64,000 nt of DNA from an uncultured Enterocloster sp. GTDB lineage: Bacteria; Bacillota; Clostridia; Lachnospirales; Lachnospiraceae. Positions 1 through 8,024 of this stretch are shown one piece after another; position 1 is the first letter of the stretch, and each line of letters starts with the position of its first letter. A program made the position numbers and the translations under genes. The notes under the pieces were generated by a model. It had not been told where the DNA came from, ran no database searches, and saw only the letters and a list, made by a program, of their open reading frames with translations. The stretch is from positions 87,673-151,672 of the forward strand of contig CALWRY010000001.1 in the NCBI GenBank assembly GCA_944384065.1. Reading direction: 5' to 3'.

Positions 1-143
1 TCGCGCAGGTCCACGAAAATGATTCCTCCCTTGTTTCTGCTCTTCTGAACCCACCCCATGACGGTGACGTTCTCGCCGATATTCGCGGAGGATACCTCCG
101 TGCATCTATGGGATCTCTTCATCCCAGACATTGATTCTGCCAT
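1..143 (-). CDS. aspS: Aspartyl-tRNA synthetase, N-terminal fragment (runs off the left edge)
   Basis: Only the first 47 codons are in the window. They read MAESMSGMKRSHRC and then continue through GENVTVMGWVQKSRNKGG to IIFVDLR. This is the start of the OB-fold anticodon-binding domain of bacterial AspRS, where the VxGWVxxxRxxGGxxFxDLR pattern is diagnostic. The start is fixed by an AAAGGAGAAA ribosome binding site just upstream. The enzyme charges tRNA-Asp with aspartate in the cytosol. It lies 131 bp downstream of hisS on the same strand, the usual hisS-aspS pair of Firmicutes. The fold and gene order make the identity secure although the catalytic domain is outside the window. Confidence 0.9.
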   Translation of the reverse strand, partial: MAESMSGMKRSHRCTEVSSANIGENVTVMGWVQKSRNKGGIIFVDLR

Positions 144-274
144 TGTTTGCTTTCTCCTTTTTCTATGTGTTGGCGGTTCTTTAAGGAGCCGCAGGCCTTT
201 GGGCTGTGCAGGCCGGCTGTCCTGGCCATGCGGACACCCGCGCCGGCTTCCAGGCCGTCCGGCCCGGCATGCCT

Positions 275-1540
275 CTACCGCTTCAATCCCTCTTTATAGA
301 ATTCCTTGAATTCCGCGTATCCATCCTTCGCAAGCTGCTCCTTCTGGAACCTCTTGTTCTTGTTCATCTGGGCTACCAGCACCTGAACGCCGGCCTTCCG
401 CTCCTCCATGGCCTCGCGGATGACCTGGGCCAGGGCCCTAGGCTCCAGCCCCTTCTCAAAGAGATAGGCCTTCTTTGCGCCGGATCCAGGCACCTGGAAG
501 CCATTGTCCAAAAGGATGGTGACAATCCGCTCAAAGCCGATGGAAAAGCCGCAGGCCGGTGTCTCCAGCCCGGTGAACTTTCCAATCATCCTGTCGTAGC
601 GGCCGCCTCCGGCCACAGAGCCGCCAAAGCCCTCCATGGACACCTCAAAAATGGTCCCCGTATAGTAGGACATGCCCCGCACCAGGGTGGGGTCAAACTC
701 CAGACCGAAGCTGGTCTCTGCCACCTGGGATACTGTGTCCATGATGCCTGCCAGGTTCTCCGTCACCTGCCGGGGCATCACGCCCTCCAGCGCTTCCCCC
801 AGACGGCGCACGCCCTGGGCGTCCTTTCCCACGGAGGAGAGAAGGGCTGCATAGCGGTCCACGCTCTCCTGGCTGCAGCCATTTTCCAGAAGCTCGGCCT
901 TCACGCCCTCCAGGCCGATTTTGTCCATCTTGTCTAAGGTAATGAATACCTGCTCTAAGCTCTCCTCGGCAAAGCCGCAGGAAAGGGCCATCCCCCGCAG
1001 GATTTCCCGGTCATTGATGCGCACGGTAAATGCATTGTCCGGGCAGATTTTCCCAAGGGCTGTGGTGGTGGCCAAAATCAGCTCGATCTCCGCCAGGGAG
1101 GTGGCGTCTCCCAGGATGTCTATGTCGCACTGGACAAACTGGCGGAAGCGTCCCTTCTGAGGCCGGTCCGCCCGCCACACGCTCCCCATCTGCAGAGCCT
1201 TGAAGGGGCTCGGCAGATTCGCCGCGTTGTTGGCATAGTACCGGGAGAGAGGCAGTGTCAAATCGTAGCGCAGGCCGCTGTCTGTCAGGTCGCTCTCGCT
1301 CTGAGCGGCCGCAAGATTCAGCTTCTCTCCTCTCTTTAAAATCTTGAAAATAAGCTTTTCGTTATCCCCGCCCTGCTTGCTGGTCAGGTTCTCAATGTGC
1401 TCCACGCAGGGGGTCTCAATCTGGGAGAAGCCGAAGCTCTTGTAGGTCTCCCGGATCTGATTCATCACATATTCCCGGATCTGCATCTCTGCCGGGGTGA
1501 TATCCTTCATGCCCGTGACGGGCTTTTTCTTCAGGGCCAT
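275..1540 (-). CDS. hisS: Histidyl-tRNA synthetase
   Basis: A 421-aa class II aminoacyl-tRNA synthetase that charges tRNA-His. Visible family signatures are the N-terminal GMKDITP segment, motif 2 (SVWRADRPQKGRFRQFVQCD, around residues 120-140), the histidine-specific LVRGMSYYTGTIFE (about 285-298) and the GGGRYD loop followed by GFSIGFERI of motif 3. Length is normal for the family. The C-terminal anticodon-binding domain ends in a short basic tail (FKEFYKEGLKR). It is the first gene of a hisS-aspS unit. I see no T-box leader in the ~110 bp before it, although a sigma-A-like promoter can be drawn there. Confidence 0.96.
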   Translation of the reverse strand: MALKKKPVTGMKDITPAEMQIREYVMNQIRETYKSFGFSQIETPCVEHIENLTSKQGGDNEKLIFKILKRGEKLNLAAAQSESDLTDSGLRYDLTLPLSRYYANNAANLPSPFKALQMGSVWRADRPQKGRFRQFVQCDIDILGDATSLAEIELILATTTALGKICPDNAFTVRINDREILRGMALSCGFAEESLEQVFITLDKMDKIGLEGVKAELLENGCSQESVDRYAALLSSVGKDAQGVRRLGEALEGVMPRQVTENLAGIMDTVSQVAETSFGLEFDPTLVRGMSYYTGTIFEVSMEGFGGSVAGGGRYDRMIGKFTGLETPACGFSIGFERIVTILLDNGFQVPGSGAKKAYLFEKGLEPRALAQVIREAMEERKAGVQVLVAQMNKNKRFQKEQLAKDGYAEFKEFYKEGLKR

Positions 1541-1598
1541 GTTCTGTCTCCAATCTATTTGTGGTAGGCCGGCCGCGGCGGCCGGACTGTTACCATTT

Positions 1599-1626
1599 AT
1601 TTTAAATGACTTTTCGTATTTTGCAA
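1599..1626 (-). promoter_or_regulatory. Putative sigma-A promoter of hisS-aspS
   Basis: On the minus strand TTGCAA (1621-1626) is followed after 16 bp by TAAAAT (1599-1604). A GC-rich palindrome (about 1567-1585) lies between this and hisS and could fold in the leader. The match is fair rather than strong. Confidence 0.4.
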
Positions 1627-1648
1627 GTGGTTTGGGGAAATTTGTGGT

Positions 1649-2014
1649 TTATACCCGCCGCCTGAACGGCTGCGTCAACTCGTAGCTCAAATCAATCAGC
1701 TTCTCAATCTCCACATCCGGCACGCTGCCGTCCAGGCGGATGGTGAGCCATTTTTCCTTATTCATATGGTACGCCGGGTGAAAGCCCTCCTGCGCCCGCA
1801 GGGATCCGGCCAGTATGGGATCACACTTCACATTGAGAATCTCCACCATGCCTTCGCCGGGAAGGCCCAGCTTGCTGCGCCCCACCTCCATCACAAGCCC
1901 GTACCACTTGCGGCTGGCCTGGTGGCGCAGGACGGCGTTGGTATCAAGCCAGGGGTAGTCCGGCTCCGTGCCGTATGCTGTTTTTACATAATCAAATACG
2001 TTTTGACGATTCAT
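1649..2014 (-). CDS. MmcQ/YjbR family (DUF419-type) protein
   Basis: About 121 aa. The pattern matches the MmcQ/YjbR family: an N-terminal FDYVKTAYGTEPDYPW, a central LRHQASRKWYGLVMEV, a conserved CDP (in NVKCDPILAGSLR), and HMNKEKWLTIRLDGSVPDVEIEKLIDLSY near the end. These proteins have a CyaY-like DNA-binding fold and no firmly known role. I chose the ATG at 2014 (MNRQNVF), which has AAAGG upstream; an in-frame ATG at 2038 adds eight residues with no binding site. It starts 28 bp after the stop of the preceding 510-aa gene, so they may share a transcript. It lies at the edge of the accessory region. Confidence 0.75.
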   Translation of the reverse strand: MNRQNVFDYVKTAYGTEPDYPWLDTNAVLRHQASRKWYGLVMEVGRSKLGLPGEGMVEILNVKCDPILAGSLRAQEGFHPAYHMNKEKWLTIRLDGSVPDVEIEKLIDLSYELTQPFRRRV

Positions 2015-2042
2015 ATTTACTTTTGACCTTTCCATCATTCAT

Positions 2043-3575
2043 CTAATGATACGGTCCTATCGCTGCGTTTACCCTCTGAATATCCGACATCTTCCGCCTC
2101 TTCGCGCTGGCGTAGAGCTTTTTAAACTGCTCCTCGTCCCGGTCCTCCCTGGCCTGCAAAAGCAGGCAGATAAAGCAGTCTGTCAGATCCTCCTTGCACT
2201 TTTCGAGGCCAAGTCTGGCCACCCGGCAGGCCTCCTCCTTCTGCCCGTTCTCCCGGTAATACGCAATCAATGCGGTGTATTCCTTGCTTTTCCTTCCCAG
2301 ATTTTCTTCCAGATAGGAGACATATTTATCATCCCGGCCATACTGGTGATATAGATAGGCCGCCTTTTCCCTGTAATTCCCATAATGCGCGTGTTCCAAT
2401 ATACCGGCCCGCGCCAGGTGTTCTTCCTTGCTGGTACACAGCTTTTCCGTCAGTTCTTCCATGCAGTCGTCACAGCCGTACCGGTGAAAATAACCATTAG
2501 AAACGATATCTTCAATGACACTCCGGCGAATCTCCCATTGCTCCGCCTCCAGCTGGTTTGAGGCAAGCAGCGCCTCGCAGATGCTGCGAATTTCCTCCTG
2601 CTCCGGCTGGTCGTCAATATAGCGCTCGTAGCTCAGCCATTTGGCCAGGTTTTGGATTTCCTTCCAGGATTCTTCCAGCTTGGATGCCGCCGCGGGCTGT
2701 AGATTTTCAGGCCTTGCGGGTGTCCGCATGCATTTCACTTCGATATCGGAGAGGATTTTCTGTCTCGTCTCAGCCGCGTCCTGCAGACAATACCGTTTCT
2801 CAAAATTTTCATAGCTTGTCCTGCCAGCTTCTGTTTTTCCCTTTGAAGCCAAACGCTCCATTTCTGTTCTTAAATCATCGATTTCCTTTTTCAGCATATC
2901 GCCCATGCAGGAAAATACTCCCTGTGAAATGTCCTCCTCCAGAAGAATTCTGGGTCTCACCTTTTTGCAGGCGGGATGCTCCAGGATATCCAGGAGCTTT
3001 CGGGATTTTTCCTGGTCCGCGCTGCCCTTCAAAAGTCGGGCCCAGGCCCGCAGCCAGTCGCCTGCCGCATCGGCAAGCTCTGTGGCAAATACATTTTCCC
3101 CGTCCGCATCTATCAGGGAAAGAACATCCTCTTGCGCGTCGTCTTCCGATTCCTCTGCTGTCTCCACGGAAAATTTGAGATTCAAAATTTTCTCCAGAAT
3201 ATCCGCTGCCATCCGGCATTCATCCAGCAAAAGCAGACTGTGGCAGCCGTCAAATACCTTGTCCAAGAACTCTCCTGCGCCGAGCGGATCCTCATACCAC
3301 GTCTCCCAGTCATCTATGTAACGGCCTTCGTCATTAAATTCGCAGTAGCGTGTCATGTATTCAAGATAAATATCGCCTGCTTCCACCTTCTGGCAGAAAT
3401 CTGCTATCTCCTGCGCGGACGGCATTCCCAGCACTTTCTTCCCGCCAGTCAGGGAATGGAGGAAATCCCCTTGATGCTCCTCTGCTGTCAGCTTCGCCTG
3501 GGACAAAATCCATGCGTCCTTTTCGCTTTCCGTCATTTTCTGCAATTGGTTTGTTACCTGGGTTATAAAATCCAT
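2043..3575 (-). CDS. Unknown 510-aa helical, TPR-like protein
   Basis: I do not recognise a named family. The protein is acidic, soluble and mostly helical, with no signal peptide or membrane segment. The last third (about 410-500) consists of degenerate helix-turn-helix repeats of TPR/SEL1 character, for example ARAGILEHAHYGNYREKAAY and ALIAYYRENGQKEEACRVAR. This suggests a protein-interaction scaffold. I placed the start at 3575 because GGAGGAACGAACG precedes that ATG; a 16-residue longer form lacks one. It follows the S8 protease gene by 51 bp on the same strand, so it may be a third member of the IetAS-like unit, although such modules usually have two genes. Confidence 0.65.
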   Translation of the reverse strand: MDFITQVTNQLQKMTESEKDAWILSQAKLTAEEHQGDFLHSLTGGKKVLGMPSAQEIADFCQKVEAGDIYLEYMTRYCEFNDEGRYIDDWETWYEDPLGAGEFLDKVFDGCHSLLLLDECRMAADILEKILNLKFSVETAEESEDDAQEDVLSLIDADGENVFATELADAAGDWLRAWARLLKGSADQEKSRKLLDILEHPACKKVRPRILLEEDISQGVFSCMGDMLKKEIDDLRTEMERLASKGKTEAGRTSYENFEKRYCLQDAAETRQKILSDIEVKCMRTPARPENLQPAAASKLEESWKEIQNLAKWLSYERYIDDQPEQEEIRSICEALLASNQLEAEQWEIRRSVIEDIVSNGYFHRYGCDDCMEELTEKLCTSKEEHLARAGILEHAHYGNYREKAAYLYHQYGRDDKYVSYLEENLGRKSKEYTALIAYYRENGQKEEACRVARLGLEKCKEDLTDCFICLLLQAREDRDEEQFKKLYASAKRRKMSDIQRVNAAIGPYH

Positions 3576-3626
3576 CGTTCGTTCCTCCAATTTCAATTCA
3601 GTGGGCGCGGGGCCTCCCTGCATTCA

Positions 3627-5870
3627 TCACTCCCATTCAACGTCTTCTTCCCCTCGATTATAGATCTCAATACGATTTTCCACATCAATCGGATTCACCA
3701 GCCATCCTTTGACCATGCAAAGTTTAATAAAGTCATCTATCCGATTCTTACCGTTCATTTCTTTCAATGTAACAACCACACCAAACTGCATGCCCTGTCC
3801 TTCTTTTGCTATCAGACGCTCCTTTGCCTTGATACTCAGTCCCCAGGAGCCGCTTTCATAGGCCTTCCGCGGCCTGGCGCTGTCCTTCCGTTCTTCACTG
3901 ATATGTTTTATATTATCCCATTTTCGGTAAAGCCGCCGGGCATCCTCTTCATAAATATTTTGAATTCCCTCATCTGCCTGTTTATTATTGACAATATCTT
4001 TAATATCTGCTTTTCCGTTTTTTTCCCTTACACGGCCAAAATGAATGTCCATCTCTGTATTCGTATAATCGACTCCCTGGCTGCGGCTGCATCGTGGAAA
4101 ATAGGCCAGTGTGGCTTTTGCAAAAAATGGATAGGCGTTCATTTCCTGTGGAACGGGGATATTATATGTATAGGTCTCGTATTCATCAATCGTGCCGCTC
4201 ATAATAAATCGTATCTCGTCATCTGCTGAATGGGTAATATCCTCAATCCGTCTGGGAACAATTCCATATCCCATTATAAAATCTTTTGTATCCCTCCGAT
4301 TCCAAGCCGCCGCAGAATCAATAATCAATGCCTTTGCAACCTCCCTGCTCAATCCCACTATATGTATCAAATACGCCATCTTTCTGGTAATCCATGGGGC
4401 CGCAAAAGATGTCCCGCAGACCGCCGCCATTCCCAAAGGCTCGCAGACGATTATCTTCTCATCTTTATCCCCTCCATAATAGCATAAATCCGGCTTATAA
4501 AAAAAGGAAAGCACCGGACCTTTTCTGGCATAAGAAGCAGGTTTCCCTTGAAAGTCCACGGCATTCACAACTAGAGAATTCAAGGAATCCGCAGGCGCTC
4601 CTATCCGAATGCTTTCGGCATTCATTTTCCCTTTGTTCGTACCTGCCACAATAAAAATCACATCATAATCGCTCTGAATTCTATCTAACTCCGCCCCTTC
4701 CGGCGAAATAAAGTTAGGATCAATCTCCATAGCAGATCCCAAAGAGAGATTCCATACCTTGATATCTTGATTTTGGCGCACAATGTCTCGAATCATTTTT
4801 AAGATGAAAAAAGAACTGAAGCGTCCGGCTGTTGCCACCCCAAAATGCCTTACCCGAAATCTGCCGCAGTTGTCCTGCAGCTTGGGATTAAAGGATGGCC
4901 CATCTACAATAAGCGACGATACTGCTGTGCCATGAAAAAAATCATCCGAGTTTGTCGGAATATCATCGGAAAGACAATTGTGATAATCCACCCACTTATG
5001 AAAATAAACACTCTCGTCAAACAATGTATCAATTACTCCTACAACCGGCTCATTTTGCGGATCCGGTATTGTAATCCTGTCATCCGCTGTCTCTGGTTGT
5101 GCCTCGCTTGGCGCAAGCTTTGCGAAATCGCTCACATGCATGGCGATAAGGTAGGGTGCATTGTTCTGCAGAATTTCTATCTCTCCCGGATCAAGGCGAA
5201 GGGTTGTCTCATCAATCATTTTTGCATTTATCACATCGATACCGAATCGTTTTAAAAGCGCCTCTGTCCTCACTCCCGTCTTATAAATGGTCACTATCGA
5301 CCGTTCTTTTATTGGTTCTTCCGCTCGGTCAAGCGCGAACTCCTCAACGAAATATGCATCTGTAATTATCCTCAAAAAAGCCGATTTTTTTAATATCCTG
5401 TCATCATAATTTCCTTTATTAATAAGTGCCGTATCCTTGTCTGTCACTTCCTGCGCGGGAAAGCCCGCTAATACCTGCTCGCATTTTTCTAAGCAGGCGA
5501 TAGAGCGCCGCAGAGCTTCAAATGATATAAAATAGGTAAATACATGCTTTTTCACAGAATCGCCATTTTCATTAAACCCCTCTGCAAATTTAGCTCCCCG
5601 AATTGACAAATTCGGGCTCTTTCCTGATTCCCCCAAAAGCATGCCGAGTCTGCTGCTCTTGGGGACAATCCTTCTATAATGCACCGTAACCAAAGCGCCG
5701 CCGATTATGTTATTCCCATTCCAAAAAATCTCAAGACTTTTCAGCTGGCGCTTCAGCTTTTCTATATGCGCTTTCGTCACCTTTGAATTTTTAGGAAGAT
5801 TTACAGGCCCATAACCACTGGGGTTCTTTCTGTGGTAAAATTTCCCCTTTAACTGTAAAATATTATTCAT
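3627..5870 (-). CDS. IetS-like subtilisin (S8) serine protease
   Basis: A 747-aa S8-family protease with no signal peptide, so cytosolic. The catalytic triad is visible: Asp281 (VVGVIDTLFD), His313 (FFHGTAVSSL) and Ser488 (CGTSFAAPWITR), with the oxyanion Asn at about 412 (VAGTNKG). A long N-terminal region (1-270) precedes the protease core and about 230 residues follow it. The start overlaps the end of the AAA+ ATPase gene by 8 bp, so the two are translationally coupled. This AAA+ / S8 pair is the architecture of IetAS, first described in plasmid incompatibility and later classed as an antiphage module. The assignment rests on architecture and motifs, not a search. Confidence 0.85.
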   Translation of the reverse strand: MNNILQLKGKFYHRKNPSGYGPVNLPKNSKVTKAHIEKLKRQLKSLEIFWNGNNIIGGALVTVHYRRIVPKSSRLGMLLGESGKSPNLSIRGAKFAEGFNENGDSVKKHVFTYFISFEALRRSIACLEKCEQVLAGFPAQEVTDKDTALINKGNYDDRILKKSAFLRIITDAYFVEEFALDRAEEPIKERSIVTIYKTGVRTEALLKRFGIDVINAKMIDETTLRLDPGEIEILQNNAPYLIAMHVSDFAKLAPSEAQPETADDRITIPDPQNEPVVGVIDTLFDESVYFHKWVDYHNCLSDDIPTNSDDFFHGTAVSSLIVDGPSFNPKLQDNCGRFRVRHFGVATAGRFSSFFILKMIRDIVRQNQDIKVWNLSLGSAMEIDPNFISPEGAELDRIQSDYDVIFIVAGTNKGKMNAESIRIGAPADSLNSLVVNAVDFQGKPASYARKGPVLSFFYKPDLCYYGGDKDEKIIVCEPLGMAAVCGTSFAAPWITRKMAYLIHIVGLSREVAKALIIDSAAAWNRRDTKDFIMGYGIVPRRIEDITHSADDEIRFIMSGTIDEYETYTYNIPVPQEMNAYPFFAKATLAYFPRCSRSQGVDYTNTEMDIHFGRVREKNGKADIKDIVNNKQADEGIQNIYEEDARRLYRKWDNIKHISEERKDSARPRKAYESGSWGLSIKAKERLIAKEGQGMQFGVVVTLKEMNGKNRIDDFIKLCMVKGWLVNPIDVENRIEIYNRGEEDVEWE

Positions 5871-6909
5871 ATCCCATCTCCTTTAATTCCCGTGCAACCG
5901 TACTTTTGGGTTTTTTTGTCAGAATTTCTATCTCCCTCAGAGTAAAATGCTGCTTTTGCAGTTTCTTCAAATCCTCTGCTTTCTCCTGAGTAACCATATA
6001 ATAAAGCCTTCTCAAATAATCCGTCCCATCCTCGGGGTCGCTGAAAGCCACTGCCGTCCTTATCAGATTTTTCAAATCTCCTGGAAATGGAATTGGCTGC
6101 AGCAGCGCCATTATTTTTCTAAACAACCGAATATCCTTATTGGCCAGCCTGAATTTTCGCAAAAAATGATTCAGCAGTTCTTCCGCAACTGTCAGAAGCT
6201 CCTCTTGGCTATATCGATTAAAGTCAATGGCCGAATCAAAGCGACGAAGTATCGCCTTATCAAAATGGGAAAATAAATTCGTAGTCGCAATCAACACAAC
6301 CTTGTCATTCATATAATCCAGGCCTTTCAACATAGCGGAGGCTGCCCGTCCCATCTCCCGCAAGTCATTTTCATTTGTCCGGTCGAGCGCCACCGCATCA
6401 ATCTCGTCAAAGAGAACCAGCACCCGCTCCGGGTGAACAAAATGGTTAATTTCCCGAAAAAGCTCCGCAATATTTTTTTGTGTCTGTCCTAGCTTGCTGT
6501 CAATTACAGCGGCAAAATCAACCATATAAATATCTCGTTTTAAAATTCTTGCCAACTGTTTTACCGCTTCTGTCTTTCCCGTTCCCGGCGCTCCCTGGAA
6601 AAGAAATTTATTAATACCTGCATTATGAGCTGCGGCATGAACAATACCAAGCAAATCCTGAGTAATGCAATCTGGAAGCCAAAGGCTGTCTCCGGATGCT
6701 TCCAGTTTCTCAAAAAAAGCGGACTCATTTTCATTTGTCTGTGGTACAAAGGTATTAGCATCCGAAAGCAATGCCATAATATATTCCGCTAACTGAGAAT
6801 CACCGGACATGTCAAAATCCTTCGCTATCTCATACGCCTCATTTCTAAAACCGGCGTCATTATTTTCCGAATAATATTTTATCAAATTTAAGATATTTTT
6901 TTTCTTCAT
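5863..6909 (-). CDS. IetA-like AAA+ ATPase with C-terminal HTH-like tail
   Basis: A 348-aa single-domain AAA+ ATPase. Walker A is GAPGTGKTEAV (106-116), Walker B VLVLFDEIDAVA (163-174), sensor 1 IATTN (207-211), and an arginine-finger pair lies in ILRRFD (220-225). Such ATPases remodel or deliver substrates, here presumably to the partner S8 protease. The last ~28 residues (FTLREIEILTKKPKSTVARE) resemble a winged/HTH DNA-binding element, unusual for the family and possibly autoregulatory. The start has GAGGAGGAG upstream and sits ~28 bp from a strong promoter with two direct repeats. It is the first gene of the module and overlaps the protease by 8 bp. Confidence 0.86.
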   Translation of the reverse strand: MKKKNILNLIKYYSENNDAGFRNEAYEIAKDFDMSGDSQLAEYIMALLSDANTFVPQTNENESAFFEKLEASGDSLWLPDCITQDLLGIVHAAAHNAGINKFLFQGAPGTGKTEAVKQLARILKRDIYMVDFAAVIDSKLGQTQKNIAELFREINHFVHPERVLVLFDEIDAVALDRTNENDLREMGRAASAMLKGLDYMNDKVVLIATTNLFSHFDKAILRRFDSAIDFNRYSQEELLTVAEELLNHFLRKFRLANKDIRLFRKIMALLQPIPFPGDLKNLIRTAVAFSDPEDGTDYLRRLYYMVTQEKAEDLKKLQKQHFTLREIEILTKKPKSTVARELKEMGYE

Positions 6910-6936
6910 GGCGGCTACTCCTCCTCTTCTCCCTGT

Positions 6937-6965
6937 AGTATAATATATTGGGACATTTTTTTCAA
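6937..6965 (-). promoter_or_regulatory. Sigma-A promoter of the IetAS-like module
   Basis: On the minus strand TTGAAA (6960-6965) and TATACT (6937-6942) are separated by 17 bp, close to consensus. The expected start site lies about 20 bp before the ATPase start codon. Confidence 0.75.
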
Positions 6966-6975
6966 TATTGGGACA
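6945..6975. repeat. Two 11-bp direct repeats over the IetAS promoter (candidate operators)
   Basis: ATATTGGGACA occurs at 6945-6955 and again at 6965-6975, an exact match with a 20-bp period (about two helical turns). One copy fills the -10/-35 spacer of the ATPase promoter and the other abuts and overlaps the first base of its -35. Position and phasing are typical of operators bound by a cooperative repressor. Confidence 0.7.
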
Positions 6976-6990
6976 AATTTATTTTTAAAG

Positions 6991-7020
6991 TTGCGAGTCA
7001 AACCTGCGCTGTGCTATACT
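6991..7020 (+). promoter_or_regulatory. Putative promoter of the half-macro-like gene
   Basis: TTGCGA (6991-6996) and TATACT (7015-7020) are 18 bp apart. The promoter diverges from the IetAS promoter, and the operator-like repeats lie between them. Confidence 0.5.
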
Positions 7021-7073
7021 ACTATCCAGAACATTTGCGTTTCATACGCGCAAAAAGAAAGGAGCATCACCCT

Positions 7074-7460
7074 ATGTCCACAATCAAGGCATTAAAAGGC
7101 GCGCCGGACAAATCCATCGGCCTCTTTGCCGAATCCGCCTCCATCACAGAGCTTCCCGATCAGGAGCATATGGACGGACTGGTACAAATTTATCAGAATG
7201 CCCTGCAGGAGGCTGATGAAAAGCAGGCTTCTACCCTGGTTTTCCCGTCCCTGCCCTTGGCGGATCCAGCTTCCCGTATGTTCCAGGTCATCAACACGCT
7301 CTATAAAACGATGCGGGATTTTCAGGATACGCATAAGTATCCGGAGGAGATCCGCATTTACTGTGAGGATGATCGGATTCTGAACCTGTACATGGTCGTC
7401 TGGAACATGTACTACGCGGCGGACAAGCCCTCCAGAATGAACGACGGCAGATGGGATTAA
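7074..7460 (+). CDS. Small protein resembling the C-terminal half of a macro domain
   Basis: A 128-aa soluble protein. I chose the ATG at 7074 (MSTIKALKG) because AGAAAGGAGCATC precedes it. The middle (YQNALQEADEKQASTLVFPS to ADPASRMFQVINTLYKTMRD and EEIRIYCEDD) follows the second half of macro domains: CxSIAFPxL...AAxxxxxAIxxF followed by a VxxVxFVxxDE strand. The N-terminal half that carries the ADP-ribose-binding Asn and glycine loop is missing, so ADP-ribose hydrolysis is doubtful. It is divergent from the IetAS unit and the only plus-strand gene in this part of the island. The fold call is inference from pattern; the reading frame itself is well supported. Confidence 0.6.
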   Translation: MSTIKALKGAPDKSIGLFAESASITELPDQEHMDGLVQIYQNALQEADEKQASTLVFPSLPLADPASRMFQVINTLYKTMRDFQDTHKYPEEIRIYCEDDRILNLYMVVWNMYYAADKPSRMNDGRWD

Positions 7461-7495
7461 CCCGCCTGCCGCCAAAACTGCCATATATGCTTTAT

Positions 7496-7924
7496 CTACG
7501 CATTCCCGTGCCATTCCTCGCCCTGGGCCTTCTTTTGTGTGTAAACCCGGGCATACATCCGGGCTGCCTCCTTAAACATCGCTATGGCAATATTTAAGGC
7601 CGTTCGGTTGGCCTCGTCCACCTGCCCGTCGTCGCTGAGCTCTGCAGCCAGATCCTCTGCCTTCAGATTATAGGCCGTCATAACCGGGCTGTTCACCGCA
7701 AGAGAGCAGAGAGCCGCCAGGGCCGCGCAGATATCAACGCTCACCTCCGGGGCCGCCTCGTATCCCATAACCGTAATGCAATCTCTGTGGGCGTCAAATC
7801 CCAGCTTTATCTTTGGATTGCCCTCCTCATCCTGCATAACACACACGCCGGGAGCATTCTCCGGCACGCCGTATCCTGTCCGCTCCTGGACAAGGCGGAT
7901 CATCTTTTTCGCATCCGTCGCCAT
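7496..7924 (-). CDS. NifU/IscU-fold-like small protein of unknown role
   Basis: 142 aa, acidic, soluble. The segment KLGFDAHRDCITVMGYEAAPEVSVDICAALAALCSL followed by LKAEDLAAEL resembles the IscU/NifU N-terminal fold (beta strands, then a helix, then a T/N-K-EDIxxEL-like helix). The three cluster-ligand cysteines of true scaffolds are not in the expected places, so a role in Fe-S assembly should not be assumed. A GGAGAATACTAAAAG site supports the start at 7924. It is convergent with the preceding plus-strand gene and downstream of the EcsC gene. Confidence 0.55.
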   Translation of the reverse strand: MATDAKKMIRLVQERTGYGVPENAPGVCVMQDEEGNPKIKLGFDAHRDCITVMGYEAAPEVSVDICAALAALCSLAVNSPVMTAYNLKAEDLAAELSDDGQVDEANRTALNIAIAMFKEAARMYARVYTQKKAQGEEWHGNA

Positions 7925-8024
7925 CTTTTAGTATTCTCCTTTTCCATAAATCCGTTTTCCTCTACTATAGCACAAATGGCGTCCTTTTGGAAACAGGAAA
8001 TATGGTACGCCGCGCCATTTCCTC

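Noticed and set aside
206-937. 243-aa open frame on the plus strand across hisS
   Set aside because: Antisense shadow of hisS; composition is Leu/His/Gly-biased and there is no ribosome binding site.
1541-1648. T-box leader for hisS
   Set aside because: The gap is too short and shows no T-box consensus or antiterminator; only a promoter-like pair and a GC palindrome.
2976-4229. 417-aa plus-strand open frame across the TPR-like and S8 genes
   Set aside because: Opposite strand to two well-supported genes, rich in Phe/Ile/Cys without domain pattern; a shadow.
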